A stretch of DNA of 64,000 bases from Xenophilus aerolatus (GCA_030418545.1 QAIB01000004.1:1-64000), one strand, 5' to 3'; counted from the stretch's first letter, positions 17,983 to 26,896 are shown. Translations and numbers: made by a program. Notes: generated by a model from the letters alone, not told the origin.

Positions 17983-18896
17983 TCGTCCTTCTCAGGGGAG
18001 GCGGCGCCGCCGCCGCCGCCGGGCCGCCCCAAGGCGGCGGGCGCCCCCTCGGGGGGCAGCGAACCTCGCGAAGCGGGGAGCGTGGGGGCCTTCATGTCTT
18101 TCAAGGCGAGCATGGCGCGCTGGCCGCGGCCGCCGAGGAAGTAGTCGTGGATGAAGGGGTGGTCGAAGCGGGTCACTTCCTCGGCCGTGCCGGCGACGAT
18201 CACCTTCTGGTCCGCCAGCACGGCGATGCGGGTCGACAGGTCGAGCAGCGTGTCGAGGTCGTGCGTGACCATCACCACCGTCAACCCCAGCTCGCGGTGC
18301 AGGCCGCGCAGCAGGTCGCAGAAGCTGTCCGACGCGGCCGGGTCCAGGCCCGCGGTGGGCTCGTCGAGCAGCAGCAGCGGCGGGTCCATGATGAGCGCGC
18401 GCGCCAGGGCCACGCGCTTGATCATGCCGCCCGAGAGGTCGGCCGGCATCTTGTACGCGTGCTCGGGGCCCAGCCCCACCATCTGCAGCTTGACCAGCGC
18501 GGCGTCGATGACCAGGTCTTCCGGAAGCAGCTTGAGCTCGCGCAGCGGGAAGGCGATGTTGTCGATCACGTTGAAGGCCGAGAACAGCGCCCCGTGCTGG
18601 AACAGCATGCCCACCACCGCCGCGCCCTTGGCGCTGAGCGCGTTGGGCGGCGTGCCGAGCACACGGACCTCGCCGCGCGTGGGATGTTCCAGCCCGAGGA
18701 TCTGGCGCAGCAGCACCGTCTTGCCGGTGCCCGAGCCGCCGACCAATGACAGGATCTCGCCGCGTTCGATGGACAGCTGCAGGTCGCGGTGCACGACCTG
18801 CTCGCCCTTGTCGTTCGCGAACACGGTCCACAGTCCGCGGATGTCGACCACCGGCGCATCGCCGTGGTCCAGGTGTTGCCAGGCCGAACCGCTCAT
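17979..18896 (-). CDS. MlaF-like ABC transporter ATPase
   Basis: A 305-residue ATPase with Walker A GGSGTGKT, signature LSGGM, Walker B LLLLDEP and the switch histidine in VTHD. It powers the MlaE-like permease. The ATPase core ends near residue 265. The remaining C-terminal tail (PASRGSLPPEGAPAALGRPG and a glycine-rich end) is encoded largely by a dispersed repeat and is probably not part of the conserved fold. Start 18896 overlaps the permease stop by four bases (ATGA). Confidence 0.94.
   Translation of the reverse strand: MSGSAWQHLDHGDAPVVDIRGLWTVFANDKGEQVVHRDLQLSIERGEILSLVGGSGTGKTVLLRQILGLEHPTRGEVRVLGTPPNALSAKGAAVVGMLFQHGALFSAFNVIDNIAFPLRELKLLPEDLVIDAALVKLQMVGLGPEHAYKMPADLSGGMIKRVALARALIMDPPLLLLDEPTAGLDPAASDSFCDLLRGLHRELGLTVVMVTHDLDTLLDLSTRIAVLADQKVIVAGTAEEVTRFDHPFIHDYFLGGRGQRAMLALKDMKAPTLPASRGSLPPEGAPAALGRPGGGGGAASPEKDD
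18024..18090. repeat. GCCCCCTCGGGGGGC repeat, copy A
   Basis: A 67-bp element with CAAGGCG, the perfect palindrome GCCCCCTCGGGGGGC (one base off symmetry), CAGCG, CGAAG and AGCGTGGGGGCC in order. A second copy with the same order lies at 62059-62123. I recognise this as a frequent Comamonadaceae repeat. This copy lies inside the ATPase gene and encodes its C-terminal tail. Confidence 0.65.
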
Positions 18897-20077
18897 GTGC
18901 CGGCCCGGAATCCGATGCCGCGGAACAGCACGGCGAACAGGGCATCGACCAGGATCACCATGGTGATCGAGGTCACGACCGAGGCCGTGGTGCCGCGGCC
19001 CAGGCTCTCGGTGTTCGGCTTGACGCGCATGCCGTAGTGGCAGGCGATGAGTGCGATGAGCACGCCGAAGACGGCCGACTTGGCCACGGCCAGCACGATG
19101 TTGCTGAAGGGCACGGCGCGCGGCAGCTGCTGGATGAAGAACACCGGCGAGATGTTGAGCGTCGAATCGGCCGCCAGCATGCCGCCGACCAGGGCGGCGA
19201 TGGAAGTCCAGATGCTGATGAGCGGCATCGCGATGGCCAGGGCCAGCACGCGCGGCATGACCAGGCGGAAGCCATGCGGGATGCCCATCACGCGCATGGC
19301 ATCGAGTTCCTCGGTGACGCGCATCACGCCGATCTGCGCCGTGATGGCCGACCCCGAACGTCCAGCCACCAGCACCGCCGCCAGCACCGGGCCCAGTTCC
19401 CGGATCAGCGACAGGCCGAGGATGTTGACGATGAAGCTTTCGGCGCCGTAGTTGCGCAGCTGGTTGGACGTGAGGTACGCCAGCACCACGCCGATGAGCA
19501 GGCCCACCAGCGCGGTGATGGGCAGCGCCGTGGTGCCCATCTGGTAGAGGTGCCCCGACAGGTCGCGCCAGGGCCCGCGGTGCGGCGCACGAATCAGCTT
19601 GACCAAGTCCAGCACCAGTTGGCCGACCAGCACCATCGCGTCGCGCGCCAGGCGCAACAGGGCCGGGCCCTTGGCGAAGTGGCGCCGGATCTCGTCCCAG
19701 AAGGTGAACTGCGGCGCCTGCGGCGGCGCGGTGCTGTAGCGCGCCACCTGGTCGATCACGGCCTTCTGCGTGGGCGTCATCTCGATCTGCGCCGGCCACG
19801 CACGCCCCCAGTGGTTCCACAGCAACTGGGCGCCGATGTGGTCGAGGGCCTCCATGCCGCGCAGGTCCCAGGCGGTGGAGCCGCCACCCCGCGGGCCGAC
19901 CGCTTCGTCCAGCGATTTCTCGAGGGCGGCCCATTGCCGCGGCGAGGAGAACGCGAGGGCGGTCCAGCGGCCGCGCGGCGCCCACGGGCCGTGCTCCTCG
20001 GCCTGCGCGCGCTCCACGCGCGGCGACGCGTCGTCACGGCGTTCCGTGAACGCGGGAGGCGGCGCGGCGGACGGCAT
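18893..20077 (-). CDS. MlaE-like permease with N-terminal STAS (MlaB-like) domain
   Basis: A 394-residue inner-membrane permease. Residues about 35-115 look like a STAS domain (WTALAFSS...STAWDLRGMEALDHIGAQ), the job of separate MlaB in E. coli. The MlaE domain follows (GTTALPITALVGLLIGVVLA; LIRELGPVLAAVLVAGR; ELDAMRVMGI). It is the first gene of the four-gene lipid-transport operon. No MlaC-like periplasmic shuttle is present; a PqiC-like lipoprotein is there instead. Confidence 0.92.
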   Translation of the reverse strand: MPSAAPPPAFTERRDDASPRVERAQAEEHGPWAPRGRWTALAFSSPRQWAALEKSLDEAVGPRGGGSTAWDLRGMEALDHIGAQLLWNHWGRAWPAQIEMTPTQKAVIDQVARYSTAPPQAPQFTFWDEIRRHFAKGPALLRLARDAMVLVGQLVLDLVKLIRAPHRGPWRDLSGHLYQMGTTALPITALVGLLIGVVLAYLTSNQLRNYGAESFIVNILGLSLIRELGPVLAAVLVAGRSGSAITAQIGVMRVTEELDAMRVMGIPHGFRLVMPRVLALAIAMPLISIWTSIAALVGGMLAADSTLNISPVFFIQQLPRAVPFSNIVLAVAKSAVFGVLIALIACHYGMRVKPNTESLGRGTTASVVTSITMVILVDALFAVLFRGIGFRAGT

Positions 20078-20169
20078 GGAGGCGATGGCTGACCCGGTGC
20101 TGATCGACCGGGCATCCTAACCGCTGGTTACGACTGTCCGTGTGGATCGCGCCTCTCTCCGACAGGGAC

Positions 20170-21123
20170 TCAGGCCCGCGCGCTGCCCACCGCGAAACCC
20201 TCGGCCAGCGCCTCGCGCAGCCACGCCACGAAGACGGACACCGCCCGCGGCACGTGCGCGGCGTAGGGGCGGATGGCGTACAGGTGTTCGCCGAAAGCGC
20301 CCACCGACGCCCACTGCGGCAGCACCTCCACCAGCCGCCCCGCCTGCAGCGCCGCCTGCGCGCTGAAGTCGGGCAGCAGCGCGATGCCCAAGCCACCCAA
20401 CGCCGCATCGCGCAGCGCCTCGCTGTTGTTCGCGGCGAAGGGGCCATGCACCGGGACGGTGATGCGCGGCGTCGTGCCGCGCGCATCGGGCGCGCGGAAG
20501 TGCCAGGCCGGCGTGGCCTGCGCGCGCGGGTAGTAGAGGCAGTCGTGCGAGGTGAGCGCCTGCGGGTCCGTCGGCACGCCGCGCCGGCGCAGATAGGCAC
20601 GACTGGCCACCAGCACGGTGCGGGTGCGGCACAGGGTCCAGGCCACGTGGGTGTCGGGCGGGGCGGCGCTGTGCCGGATCGCGAGGTCGAAGCCTTCCAC
20701 CGCCAGCGAGGCCAGGCGGTCCGACAGGTCGAGCTCCACGTGCACCTCGGGGTGCGCGCGCAGGAAGTCGGGCAGGCGCGGAACGATCTGCTGGCGCGCC
20801 AGCGCGACCGGCGCCGTTACGCGCAGTTGGCCGCTGGGCAGCGCGGCGAGGTCGCGCACCCGCGAGAAGCTGTGGGCGATGGCCTCGAAAGGCGCGCGGG
20901 TCTCGTCGACCAGGCGCTGGCCGGCCTCGGTGAGGCGCACGCTGCGGGTGGTGCGCTGCACCAGCGGCACGCCGGCCTCGCGTTCCAGCTCGGCGATGCG
21001 CTGGCTCACGCCGGCCTTGCTCACGCCCAGGCGCTGCGCCGCGGCGGTGAAGCTGCCCAACTGCGCCAGCACCGTGAGCCAGTGCAGGTGGGGCCAGAGC
21101 GACTCGATCTTTTGGCGATCCAT
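20170..21123 (-). CDS. LysR-type regulator divergent from mmsA
   Basis: About 317 residues, with an N-terminal HTH (GSFTAAAQRLGVSKAGVSQR) and a substrate-binding domain. The frame is open to 21150, but that end lies within a 24-bp palindrome that looks like an operator, so I place the start at ATG 21123 (MDRQKIESLWPHLHWL). There is no clear ribosome site for either choice. The gene is divergent from the methylmalonate-semialdehyde dehydrogenase gene and is the natural candidate to control it and itself. Confidence 0.88.
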   Translation of the reverse strand: MDRQKIESLWPHLHWLTVLAQLGSFTAAAQRLGVSKAGVSQRIAELEREAGVPLVQRTTRSVRLTEAGQRLVDETRAPFEAIAHSFSRVRDLAALPSGQLRVTAPVALARQQIVPRLPDFLRAHPEVHVELDLSDRLASLAVEGFDLAIRHSAAPPDTHVAWTLCRTRTVLVASRAYLRRRGVPTDPQALTSHDCLYYPRAQATPAWHFRAPDARGTTPRITVPVHGPFAANNSEALRDAALGGLGIALLPDFSAQAALQAGRLVEVLPQWASVGAFGEHLYAIRPYAAHVPRAVSVFVAWLREALAEGFAVGSARA

Positions 21124-21128
21124 GCGGC

Positions 21129-21152
21129 GATTGTTCATTGGAATGAACAATC
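21129..21152. promoter_or_regulatory. 24-bp palindrome, candidate LysR operator
   Basis: GATTGTTCATT-GG-AATGAACAATC: two perfect 11-base arms around a 2-base centre. It lies in the region between the LysR start and mmsA, close to the LysR start codon. The position and symmetry suit autoregulation and control of the divergent gene. Confidence 0.55.
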
Positions 21153-21254
21153 AATTCAAGCGCCGCGCCTAGGCGGGAGCTGCTGCGCTTCCTAAACTCT
21201 GGCCGTTGCCGCGCACGCCGCGCCCTTTCACCCCCCCGCAGAAAGCTTTTCGCC

Positions 21255-22772
21255 ATGCAGATCGCCAAGACCCCCATCGACCACTACATCGCCGGCCGCG
21301 TGGTGCCCAACACCTCGGGCCGCACCCAGGACGTGACCAATCCCGCGACCGGCGCCGTCACCGGCGTGGTGGGCCTGGCCTCGGTCGCCCAGGTGGACGC
21401 CGCCGTCAAGGCCGCGGCCGCCGCGTTCCCGGCCTGGGCCGACACGCCGCCGATCCGCCGTGCCCGCGTGATGTTCAAGTTCCTCGAACTGCTGAACAAG
21501 CACCGCGACGAGCTGGCGCACCTCATCACCGCCGAGCACGGCAAGGTGTTCACCGACGCGCAGGGCGAGGTCACGCGCGGCATCGACATCGTCGAGTTCG
21601 CCTGCGGCATCCCGCAGCTGCTCAAGGGCGATTTCACCGAGCAGGTGTCCACCGGCATCGACAACTGGACCCTGCGCCAGCCGCTGGGCGTGGTGGCGGG
21701 CATCACGCCCTTCAACTTCCCGGTGATGGTGCCGATGTGGATGTTCCCGGTCGCCATCGCGGCGGGCAACACCTTCGTGCTCAAGCCCAGCCCGACGGAC
21801 CCCAGCGCCTCGCTGCGCATGGCCGAGCTGCTGAAGGAAGCGGGCCTGCCCGACGGCGTGTTCAACGTCGTGCAGGGCGACAAGGTCGCCGTCGACGCGC
21901 TGCTGGAGCACCCCGACGTGAAGGCCATCAGCTTCGTCGGCTCGACGCCGATCGCCAACTACATCTACGAGACCGGCGCCCGCCACGGCAAGCGCGTGCA
22001 GGCACTGGGCGGCGCGAAGAACCACATGGTGGTGATGCCCGACGCCGACATCGACCAGGCGGTCGACGCCCTGATCGGCGCCGGCTACGGCTCGGCCGGC
22101 GAGCGCTGCATGGCGATCAGCGTCGCGGTGCTCGTGGGTGACGTGGCCGACCGGCTGCTGCCCAAGCTGATCGAGCGCACGAAGACGCTCAAGGTGCTCG
22201 ACGGCGAGAACCTCGAGGCCGAGATGGGCCCCATCGTCACCAAGGCCGCGCACGAGCGCATCACCGGCTACATCGAGCTCGGTGTGAAGGAAGGCGCCAC
22301 GCTGCTGGCCGACGGCCGCGTGTTCGACGGCGCGAAGGCCGGCAGCGGTTGCGACAAGGGCTTCTGGATGGGCGGCACGCTGTTCGACCACGTGACGCCG
22401 GACATGCGCATCTACAAGGAAGAGATCTTCGGCCCGGTGCTCAGCTGCGTGCGCGTGCCCGACCTGAAGGAGGCCGTCGATCTCATCAACGCCCACGAGT
22501 TCGGCAACGGCGTGAGCTGCTTCACGCGCGACGGCAACGTGGCGCGCGAGTTCGGCCGCCGCATCCAGGTGGGCATGGTGGGCATCAACGTGCCGATCCC
22601 GGTGCCCATGGCCTGGCACGGCTTCGGCGGCTGGAAGCGCTCGCTCTTCGGCGACATGCATGCCTACGGTGAAGAGGGCGTGCGCTTCTACACCAAGCAG
22701 AAGTCCATCATGCAGCGCTGGCCCGAGAGCATCGGCAAGGGCGCGGAATTCGTGATGCCGACGGCGAAGTGA
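21255..22772 (+). CDS. mmsA: Methylmalonate-semialdehyde dehydrogenase (CoA-acylating)
   Basis: Converts methylmalonate or malonate semialdehyde to propanoyl- or acetyl-CoA with NAD+, in valine, thymine or inositol breakdown. The 505-residue product is full length, with the cofactor region [16 protein letters not shown] and the nucleophile cysteine in [11 protein letters not shown]. The [14 protein letters not shown] region near the C-terminus is family-typical. It lies alone, divergent from a LysR regulator, with a toxin-antitoxin pair 50 bp downstream. Confidence 0.94.
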   Translation: MQIAKTPIDHYIAGRVVPNTSGRTQDVTNPATGAVTGVVGLASVAQVDAAVKAAAAAFPAWADTPPIRRARVMFKFLELLNKHRDELAHLITAEHGKVFTDAQGEVTRGIDIVEFACGIPQLLKGDFTEQVSTGIDNWTLRQPLGVVAGITPFNFPVMVPMWMFPVAIAAGNTFVLKPSPTDPSASLRMAELLKEAGLPDGVFNVVQGDKVAVDALLEHPDVKAISFVGSTPIANYIYETGARHGKRVQALGGAKNHMVVMPDADIDQAVDALIGAGYGSAGERCMAISVAVLVGDVADRLLPKLIERTKTLKVLDGENLEAEMGPIVTKAAHERITGYIELGVKEGATLLADGRVFDGAKAGSGCDKGFWMGGTLFDHVTPDMRIYKEEIFGPVLSCVRVPDLKEAVDLINAHEFGNGVSCFTRDGNVAREFGRRIQVGMVGINVPIPVPMAWHGFGGWKRSLFGDMHAYGEEGVRFYTKQKSIMQRWPESIGKGAEFVMPTAK

Positions 22773-22821
22773 GGGTTTCGCGGGGCGGTGCTACCATGGT
22801 GTTACCTCAGGAGTTCACGCC

Positions 22822-23139
22822 ATGAGCACCACTTCGCTGAAGTTGTCCGACGAGTTGAAAGCCGAGATCCAGCGCTTCGCCGCGCAAGATGGCGTCTCCA
22901 CGCACGCCTTCATGGTGCGGACGCTCGAGGACGCGGTGGCGCGCGCGCAGCGCCGAAGGACGATCATCGACGAGGCCGAAGCGTCGCTGGACGAGGTGCT
23001 TGCGGGCGGCCCTGTCTACGCTGCCGAGGACGTGCACCGTTGGGCACGAGCGCGACTGGCCGGGCGATCGACGACCGCGCCGAAGCCGATGGAGCGGCCG
23101 GAACCATCGGCGCGTCCGGCACGTCGCCGGCGCGCATAG
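22822..23139 (+). CDS. Ribbon-helix-helix antitoxin of a TA pair
   Basis: A 105-residue protein. The N-terminal 45 residues (MSTTSLKLSDELKAEIQRFA, then STHAFMVRTLEDAV) fit a CopG/RHH DNA-binding domain. The C-terminal part is basic and proline-rich, suitable for wrapping the toxin. It ends 8 bp before a ParE/RelE-like gene. It probably neutralises the toxin and represses the pair. Confidence 0.8.
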   Translation: MSTTSLKLSDELKAEIQRFAAQDGVSTHAFMVRTLEDAVARAQRRRTIIDEAEASLDEVLAGGPVYAAEDVHRWARARLAGRSTTAPKPMERPEPSARPARRRRA

Positions 23140-23147
23140 GTCTGCGC

Positions 23148-23447
23148 ATGCGACTGGCCTACTCGGCGCGCGCCCTGCGGGACGTGAACCGACTGACGGA
23201 CTTTCTGCACGAGTCCATGCCGGAAGTCGCCGAAGCCACGGGCGCGCTGATCTTCGAGGCCATCGACATCCTCCAGCACCATCCGCTCATCGGTCGGCCG
23301 ATCACAGCGAGGCTGCGCGAGCTGGTGATTTCGCGCGGGAGATCAGGGTATCTCGCCCTGTACCACGTCGATCGGGACGGCGATCGCATCCTCATCGTGG
23401 CCATTCGTCACCAGCGTGAATCCGGTTACCACGACGACGAGCTTTGA
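23148..23447 (+). CDS. ParE/RelE-family toxin
   Basis: A 99-residue protein starting MRLAYSARALRDVNRLTDFL. LIGRPITARLRELVISRGRS and a C-terminal IVAIRHQRES match the compact ParE/RelE fold (IRHQRE is the typical final strand). A longer frame reads upstream but overlaps the antitoxin, so ATG 23148 is chosen. ParE toxins poison gyrase and RelE cleaves mRNA; which applies here cannot be told. It is followed directly by the GMC oxidoreductase. Confidence 0.85.
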   Translation: MRLAYSARALRDVNRLTDFLHESMPEVAEATGALIFEAIDILQHHPLIGRPITARLRELVISRGRSGYLALYHVDRDGDRILIVAIRHQRESGYHDDEL

Positions 23448-23479
23448 CCGGCCCGCCAAGAGGCCCCCAGGAGACAAAC

Positions 23480-25147
23480 TTGAGCAGCGACACCACCTTC
23501 GACTACATCGTCATCGGCGCCGGCACCGCCGGCGCCCTGATGGCCAACCGGCTGAGCGCGGACAAGAACCTGCGCGTGCTGCTCATCGAGGCCGGCCGCA
23601 GGGACGACTACCACTGGATCCACATCCCGGTGGGGTATCTCTACTGCATCGGCAACCCGCGCACCGACTGGCTCTACCAGACCGAGCCCGATGCGGGCCT
23701 GAACGGCCGCGTGCTGCGCTACCCGCGCGGCAAGACGCTGGGCGGCTGCTCCAGCATCAACGGCATGATCTACATGCGCGGCCAGTCGCGCGACTACGAC
23801 CAGTGGGCGCAGCTCACGGGCGACGACACCTGGCGCTGGAACGAGGTGCTGCCGGCCTTCATGAAGCACGAGGACCACTACCTCGGCGATGCGGCCGAAG
23901 CGGCGCGACGCGACCCCGACTTCGCGCGCTTCCACGGCCATGGCGGCGAGTGGCGCGTGGAGAAGCAGCGCCTGCGCTGGGACATCCTCGACGCCTTCGC
24001 GCAGGCCGCACAGGAGGCCGGCGTGCCGCACACCACCGACTTCAACCGCGGCAGCAACGAGGGCGTGGGCTACTTCCAGGTGAACCAGAAGGCCGGCTGG
24101 CGCTGGAACACGGCCAAGGCCTTCCTGCGGCCCACCTGCTACGGCCGGCCCAACTTCGAGCTGTGGACCGGTGCGCAGGTCACGCGCCTGACGATCGAGC
24201 GCGGCGCCGACGGCGCGCAGCGATGCACCGGCGCGATGGTGTGGAACGGCAGCGAGCTGGTGGCCGCGCACGCCACGCGCGAGGTGATCCTGTGCGCCGG
24301 CGCCATCGGCTCGCCGCAGCTGCTGCAGTTGTCGGGCATCGGGCCCGCCGATCTGCTGCACCGGCACGGCATCCCGGTGCTGGCCGACCTGCCCGGCGTG
24401 GGTGCCAACCTGCAGGACCACCTGCAGATCCGCGCCGTCTACAAGATCAATGGCGCGCCGACCTTGAACGTGCTGGCTTCGTCGCTGATGGGCAAGGCCA
24501 GGATCGGGCTGGAGTACGTGCTCAGGCGCAGCGGGCCGATGAGCATGGCACCCTCGCAGCTGGGCGCCTTCACGCGCAGCTCGCCCGACCGGGTGTGGCC
24601 CAACATCGAATACCACGTGCAGCCGCTGTCGCTCGATGCGTTTGGCGATCCGCTGCACAGCTTTCCGGCTTTCACCGCCAGCGTGTGCAACCTCAATCCG
24701 ACGAGCCGCGGCACGGTGCGCATCAAGAGCGCACGGCACGAGGACGCGCCGGCCATCGCGCCCAACTACCTCTCGACCGACGAGGACCGCCAGGTGGCGG
24801 CCGACTCGCTGCGCGTGACGCGCCGCATCGCCGCCCAGCCCGCGCTGGCGAAATACCAGCCGCAGGAATGGAAGCCCGGCCCGCAGTACGAGAGCGACGA
24901 GGACCTGGCGCGCCTGGCCGGTGACATCGCCACCACCATCTTCCATCCCGTGGGCACGGTGAAGATGGGCGCCGCCGACGACCCGATGGCCGTGCTCGAT
25001 TCGCGCCTGCGCGTGCGCGGCGTGCAGGGCCTGCGCGTGGTGGACGCGAGCGCCATGCCCACCATCACCAGCGGCAACACCAACAGCCCCACGCTCATGA
25101 TGGCCGAGAAGGCCGCGGGCTGGGTGCGCGCCGACGCGCGCGCCTGA
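23480..25147 (+). CDS. GMC oxidoreductase (choline dehydrogenase-like)
   Basis: A 555-residue FAD-dependent alcohol dehydrogenase. It has the Rossmann motif GAGTAGALMANRL, GMC signature 1 (GKTLGGCSSINGMIYMRG), signature 2 (GAIGSPQLLQLSGIGP), the active-site histidine in FHPVGTVKMG and the Asn in SGNTNSP. It oxidises an unknown alcohol. The TTG at 23480 is chosen because CAGGAG lies 6 bases before it; the frame extends to a TTG overlapping the toxin stop, which has no ribosome site. Confidence 0.9.
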   Translation: MSSDTTFDYIVIGAGTAGALMANRLSADKNLRVLLIEAGRRDDYHWIHIPVGYLYCIGNPRTDWLYQTEPDAGLNGRVLRYPRGKTLGGCSSINGMIYMRGQSRDYDQWAQLTGDDTWRWNEVLPAFMKHEDHYLGDAAEAARRDPDFARFHGHGGEWRVEKQRLRWDILDAFAQAAQEAGVPHTTDFNRGSNEGVGYFQVNQKAGWRWNTAKAFLRPTCYGRPNFELWTGAQVTRLTIERGADGAQRCTGAMVWNGSELVAAHATREVILCAGAIGSPQLLQLSGIGPADLLHRHGIPVLADLPGVGANLQDHLQIRAVYKINGAPTLNVLASSLMGKARIGLEYVLRRSGPMSMAPSQLGAFTRSSPDRVWPNIEYHVQPLSLDAFGDPLHSFPAFTASVCNLNPTSRGTVRIKSARHEDAPAIAPNYLSTDEDRQVAADSLRVTRRIAAQPALAKYQPQEWKPGPQYESDEDLARLAGDIATTIFHPVGTVKMGAADDPMAVLDSRLRVRGVQGLRVVDASAMPTITSGNTNSPTLMMAEKAAGWVRADARA

Positions 25148-25155
25148 GGCGGCGC

Positions 25156-25470
25156 TCAGCGCAGCCCGCCGATGTAGCGCGCCAGCGTGCGCTGCGGGGC
25201 GGTGGCGGTGCCCGCGGCCACGCTCTGCTGCGTGGCGGCGCGCACGCGCTGCTCGGCCGCGACCGGCGCCATCACTTCTTCCAGGCGTGTCGCGATCTCG
25301 GCCAGCTCGGCATCGTGGGTCTCGGCCGCGTGGGCGCGCGCGAAGCGCACCATTTCGGTGGCGTACTCGACGTTGACGGCCATCCATTCGGTATCGGTCA
25401 CGCGGCCGGTCTTGCGTCGCAGGGCGACATGCAGGCGAGCGGCGATGGCAACGCGTTCGCTCTCGGTCAT
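25156..25470 (-). CDS. Hypothetical protein, 104 residues
   Basis: A small, largely helical, soluble protein (MTESERVAIAARLHVALRRK; later AELAEIATRLEEVMAP) with no motif that I recognise. An AAGGAG ribosome site before the start supports it being real. It lies 45 bp after amtB on the same strand and could share its mRNA. It is not a PII (GlnK) protein, the usual partner of amtB. Confidence 0.6.
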   Translation of the reverse strand: MTESERVAIAARLHVALRRKTGRVTDTEWMAVNVEYATEMVRFARAHAAETHDAELAEIATRLEEVMAPVAAEQRVRAATQQSVAAGTATAPQRTLARYIGGLR

Positions 25471-25515
25471 GCGACTGACTCCTTTTGTTGTACTGCACGC
25501 CCGCAGCGGCCTTTT

Positions 25516-26751
25516 TCAGTGGCCCAGGCGCTCCCGATGCTCAGCAAGATCGAGGCCCAGTCGCTCGGCCTCGTCATCGACCCGCAGGCCGACCAGCACG
25601 CGCACGATGCCGAGCACCACCGCCGTGCCGATCGCGCTGTACAGCGCCACGGCGCCCACCGCGGTGGCCTGGGTGAGCACGTCGCCGTTCGCGCCCGAGA
25701 TGCGCTTGTCGGCGAACACGCCGGTGAGCAGCGATCCGACGATGCCCCCGATGCCGTGCACGCCGAAGACGTCGAGCGAGTCGTCGGCCTGCAGCAGCCG
25801 CTTGAGCGCGGTGGCGCCCCAGTAGCAGGCCAGCCCGGCGATGAGGCCGATCAGCGCCGCCGAGCCGGGCCGCACGAAGCCGGCCGCCGGCGTGATGGCC
25901 ACCAGCCCGCCGACCAGGCCCGAGCACAGACCGAGCAGCGAAGGCCGGCGGCGCACGGTCCATTCCGCCACCATCCAGCCCAGCGCGCCGGCAGCTGCTG
26001 CGATGTGCGTCACCGCGAGCGCGAGGCCGGCGCGCCCGTCCGCCGCCACGGCCGAGCCGGCGTTGAAGCCGAACCAGCCCACCCACAGCATCCCGGCGCC
26101 CATCATCGTGAAGGCCAGGCTGTAGGGCTCGAAGGGCTCGCGCCCATAGCCGGTGCGCCGGCCCAGCGCGTAGGCGCACACCAGGCCGGCCACGCCGGCA
26201 TTGACGTGCACCACCGAGCCGCCCGCGAAGTCCAGTGCACCGAGTTCGGCCAGCCAGCCGCCGGGCTCCCACACCCAATGCGCGACCGGTGCGTAGACCA
26301 GCACGCTCCACAACGCGGCGAACCAGAGCACCGCCGAGAAGCGCATGCGCTCGACGAAGGCGCCCACCACCAGTGCGGCCGTGATGATGGCGAAGCTGAG
26401 CTGGAACATCGCGTACACCGACTCGGGCACGTTGGGCGCCACGTGGCTCACCGCGAGCGTGCCTGCGTCCTTCACGTAGTCCAGGCCTGCGAACCACGCG
26501 CGGTCCAGGTTGCCGATCCAGCGCGAGCCGGCACCGAAGGCCAGCGAGTAGGCCAGCGCGAACCACACGATCGACACCACCGCCGCCACGCCGACGACGT
26601 TGGCCATGGTGTTGAGCACGCTCTTCTTGCGCACCATGCCGGCGTAGAACAGCGCCACGCCCGGCAGCGTCATGAGCAGCACCAGTGCGGTCGAGGTCAT
26701 GAGCCAGGCGGTGTCCGCGCCGTTGATGGAAGTCTGGGGAACGAGGGCCAT
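25516..26751 (-). CDS. amtB: Ammonium transporter
   Basis: A 411-residue Amt family channel with about 11 hydrophobic segments. Family motifs include ADTAWLMTSTALVLLMTLPG, SVVHVNAGVAGLV (first twin histidine), FGFNAGSA and DVFGVHGIGGIVGSLLTG (second twin histidine). It imports NH4+/NH3 when nitrogen is scarce. No glnK is adjacent. The upstream region holds a good sigma54 promoter and an NtrC-type site, so it is probably induced by nitrogen limitation. Confidence 0.95.
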   Translation of the reverse strand: MALVPQTSINGADTAWLMTSTALVLLMTLPGVALFYAGMVRKKSVLNTMANVVGVAAVVSIVWFALAYSLAFGAGSRWIGNLDRAWFAGLDYVKDAGTLAVSHVAPNVPESVYAMFQLSFAIITAALVVGAFVERMRFSAVLWFAALWSVLVYAPVAHWVWEPGGWLAELGALDFAGGSVVHVNAGVAGLVCAYALGRRTGYGREPFEPYSLAFTMMGAGMLWVGWFGFNAGSAVAADGRAGLALAVTHIAAAAGALGWMVAEWTVRRRPSLLGLCSGLVGGLVAITPAAGFVRPGSAALIGLIAGLACYWGATALKRLLQADDSLDVFGVHGIGGIVGSLLTGVFADKRISGANGDVLTQATAVGAVALYSAIGTAVVLGIVRVLVGLRVDDEAERLGLDLAEHRERLGH

Positions 26752-26792
26752 CCGGGCGTCCTTTGCAGCGGAATGCTGAGTACGCCGGCGTG

Positions 26793-26808
26793 AGCACGAG
26801 CCGTGCCA
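26793..26808 (-). promoter_or_regulatory. sigma54 (-24/-12) promoter of amtB
   Basis: On the minus strand TGGCACG-GCTC-GTGCT matches the sigma54 consensus TGGCACG-N4-TTGCW at all but one position, with the required 10 bases between GG and GC. Transcription would start near 26782, about 31 bases before the amtB ATG. Confidence 0.75.
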
Positions 26809-26879
26809 CGCCTTAACTTTCCGTCACCTTTGGTACATCCTGATGCAAATCGGTGCGCGGCGCAAGGGGTTAGTACCAA

Positions 26880-26896
26880 TGCACTGCCCCGGTGCG
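26880..26896. promoter_or_regulatory. NtrC-type binding site upstream of amtB
   Basis: TGCACTGCCCCGGTGCG has the NtrC layout TGCAC-N7-GTGCA with one mismatch in ten arm positions. Its centre lies about 106 bp upstream of the predicted sigma54 start, a usual enhancer distance. The remaining bases from here to 27170 hold only an orphan terminator and a dispersed repeat. Confidence 0.6.

Noticed and set aside
17979-19985. Long extension upstream of the MlaF-like ATPase
   Set aside because: The first 363 codons overlap the permease gene in another frame; the ATPase starts at 18896 with an ATGA overlap.
26840-26860. TGGTAC...TGC on the plus strand as a second sigma54 promoter
   Set aside because: There are 11 bases between GG and GC instead of 10, so it does not fit the required spacing.
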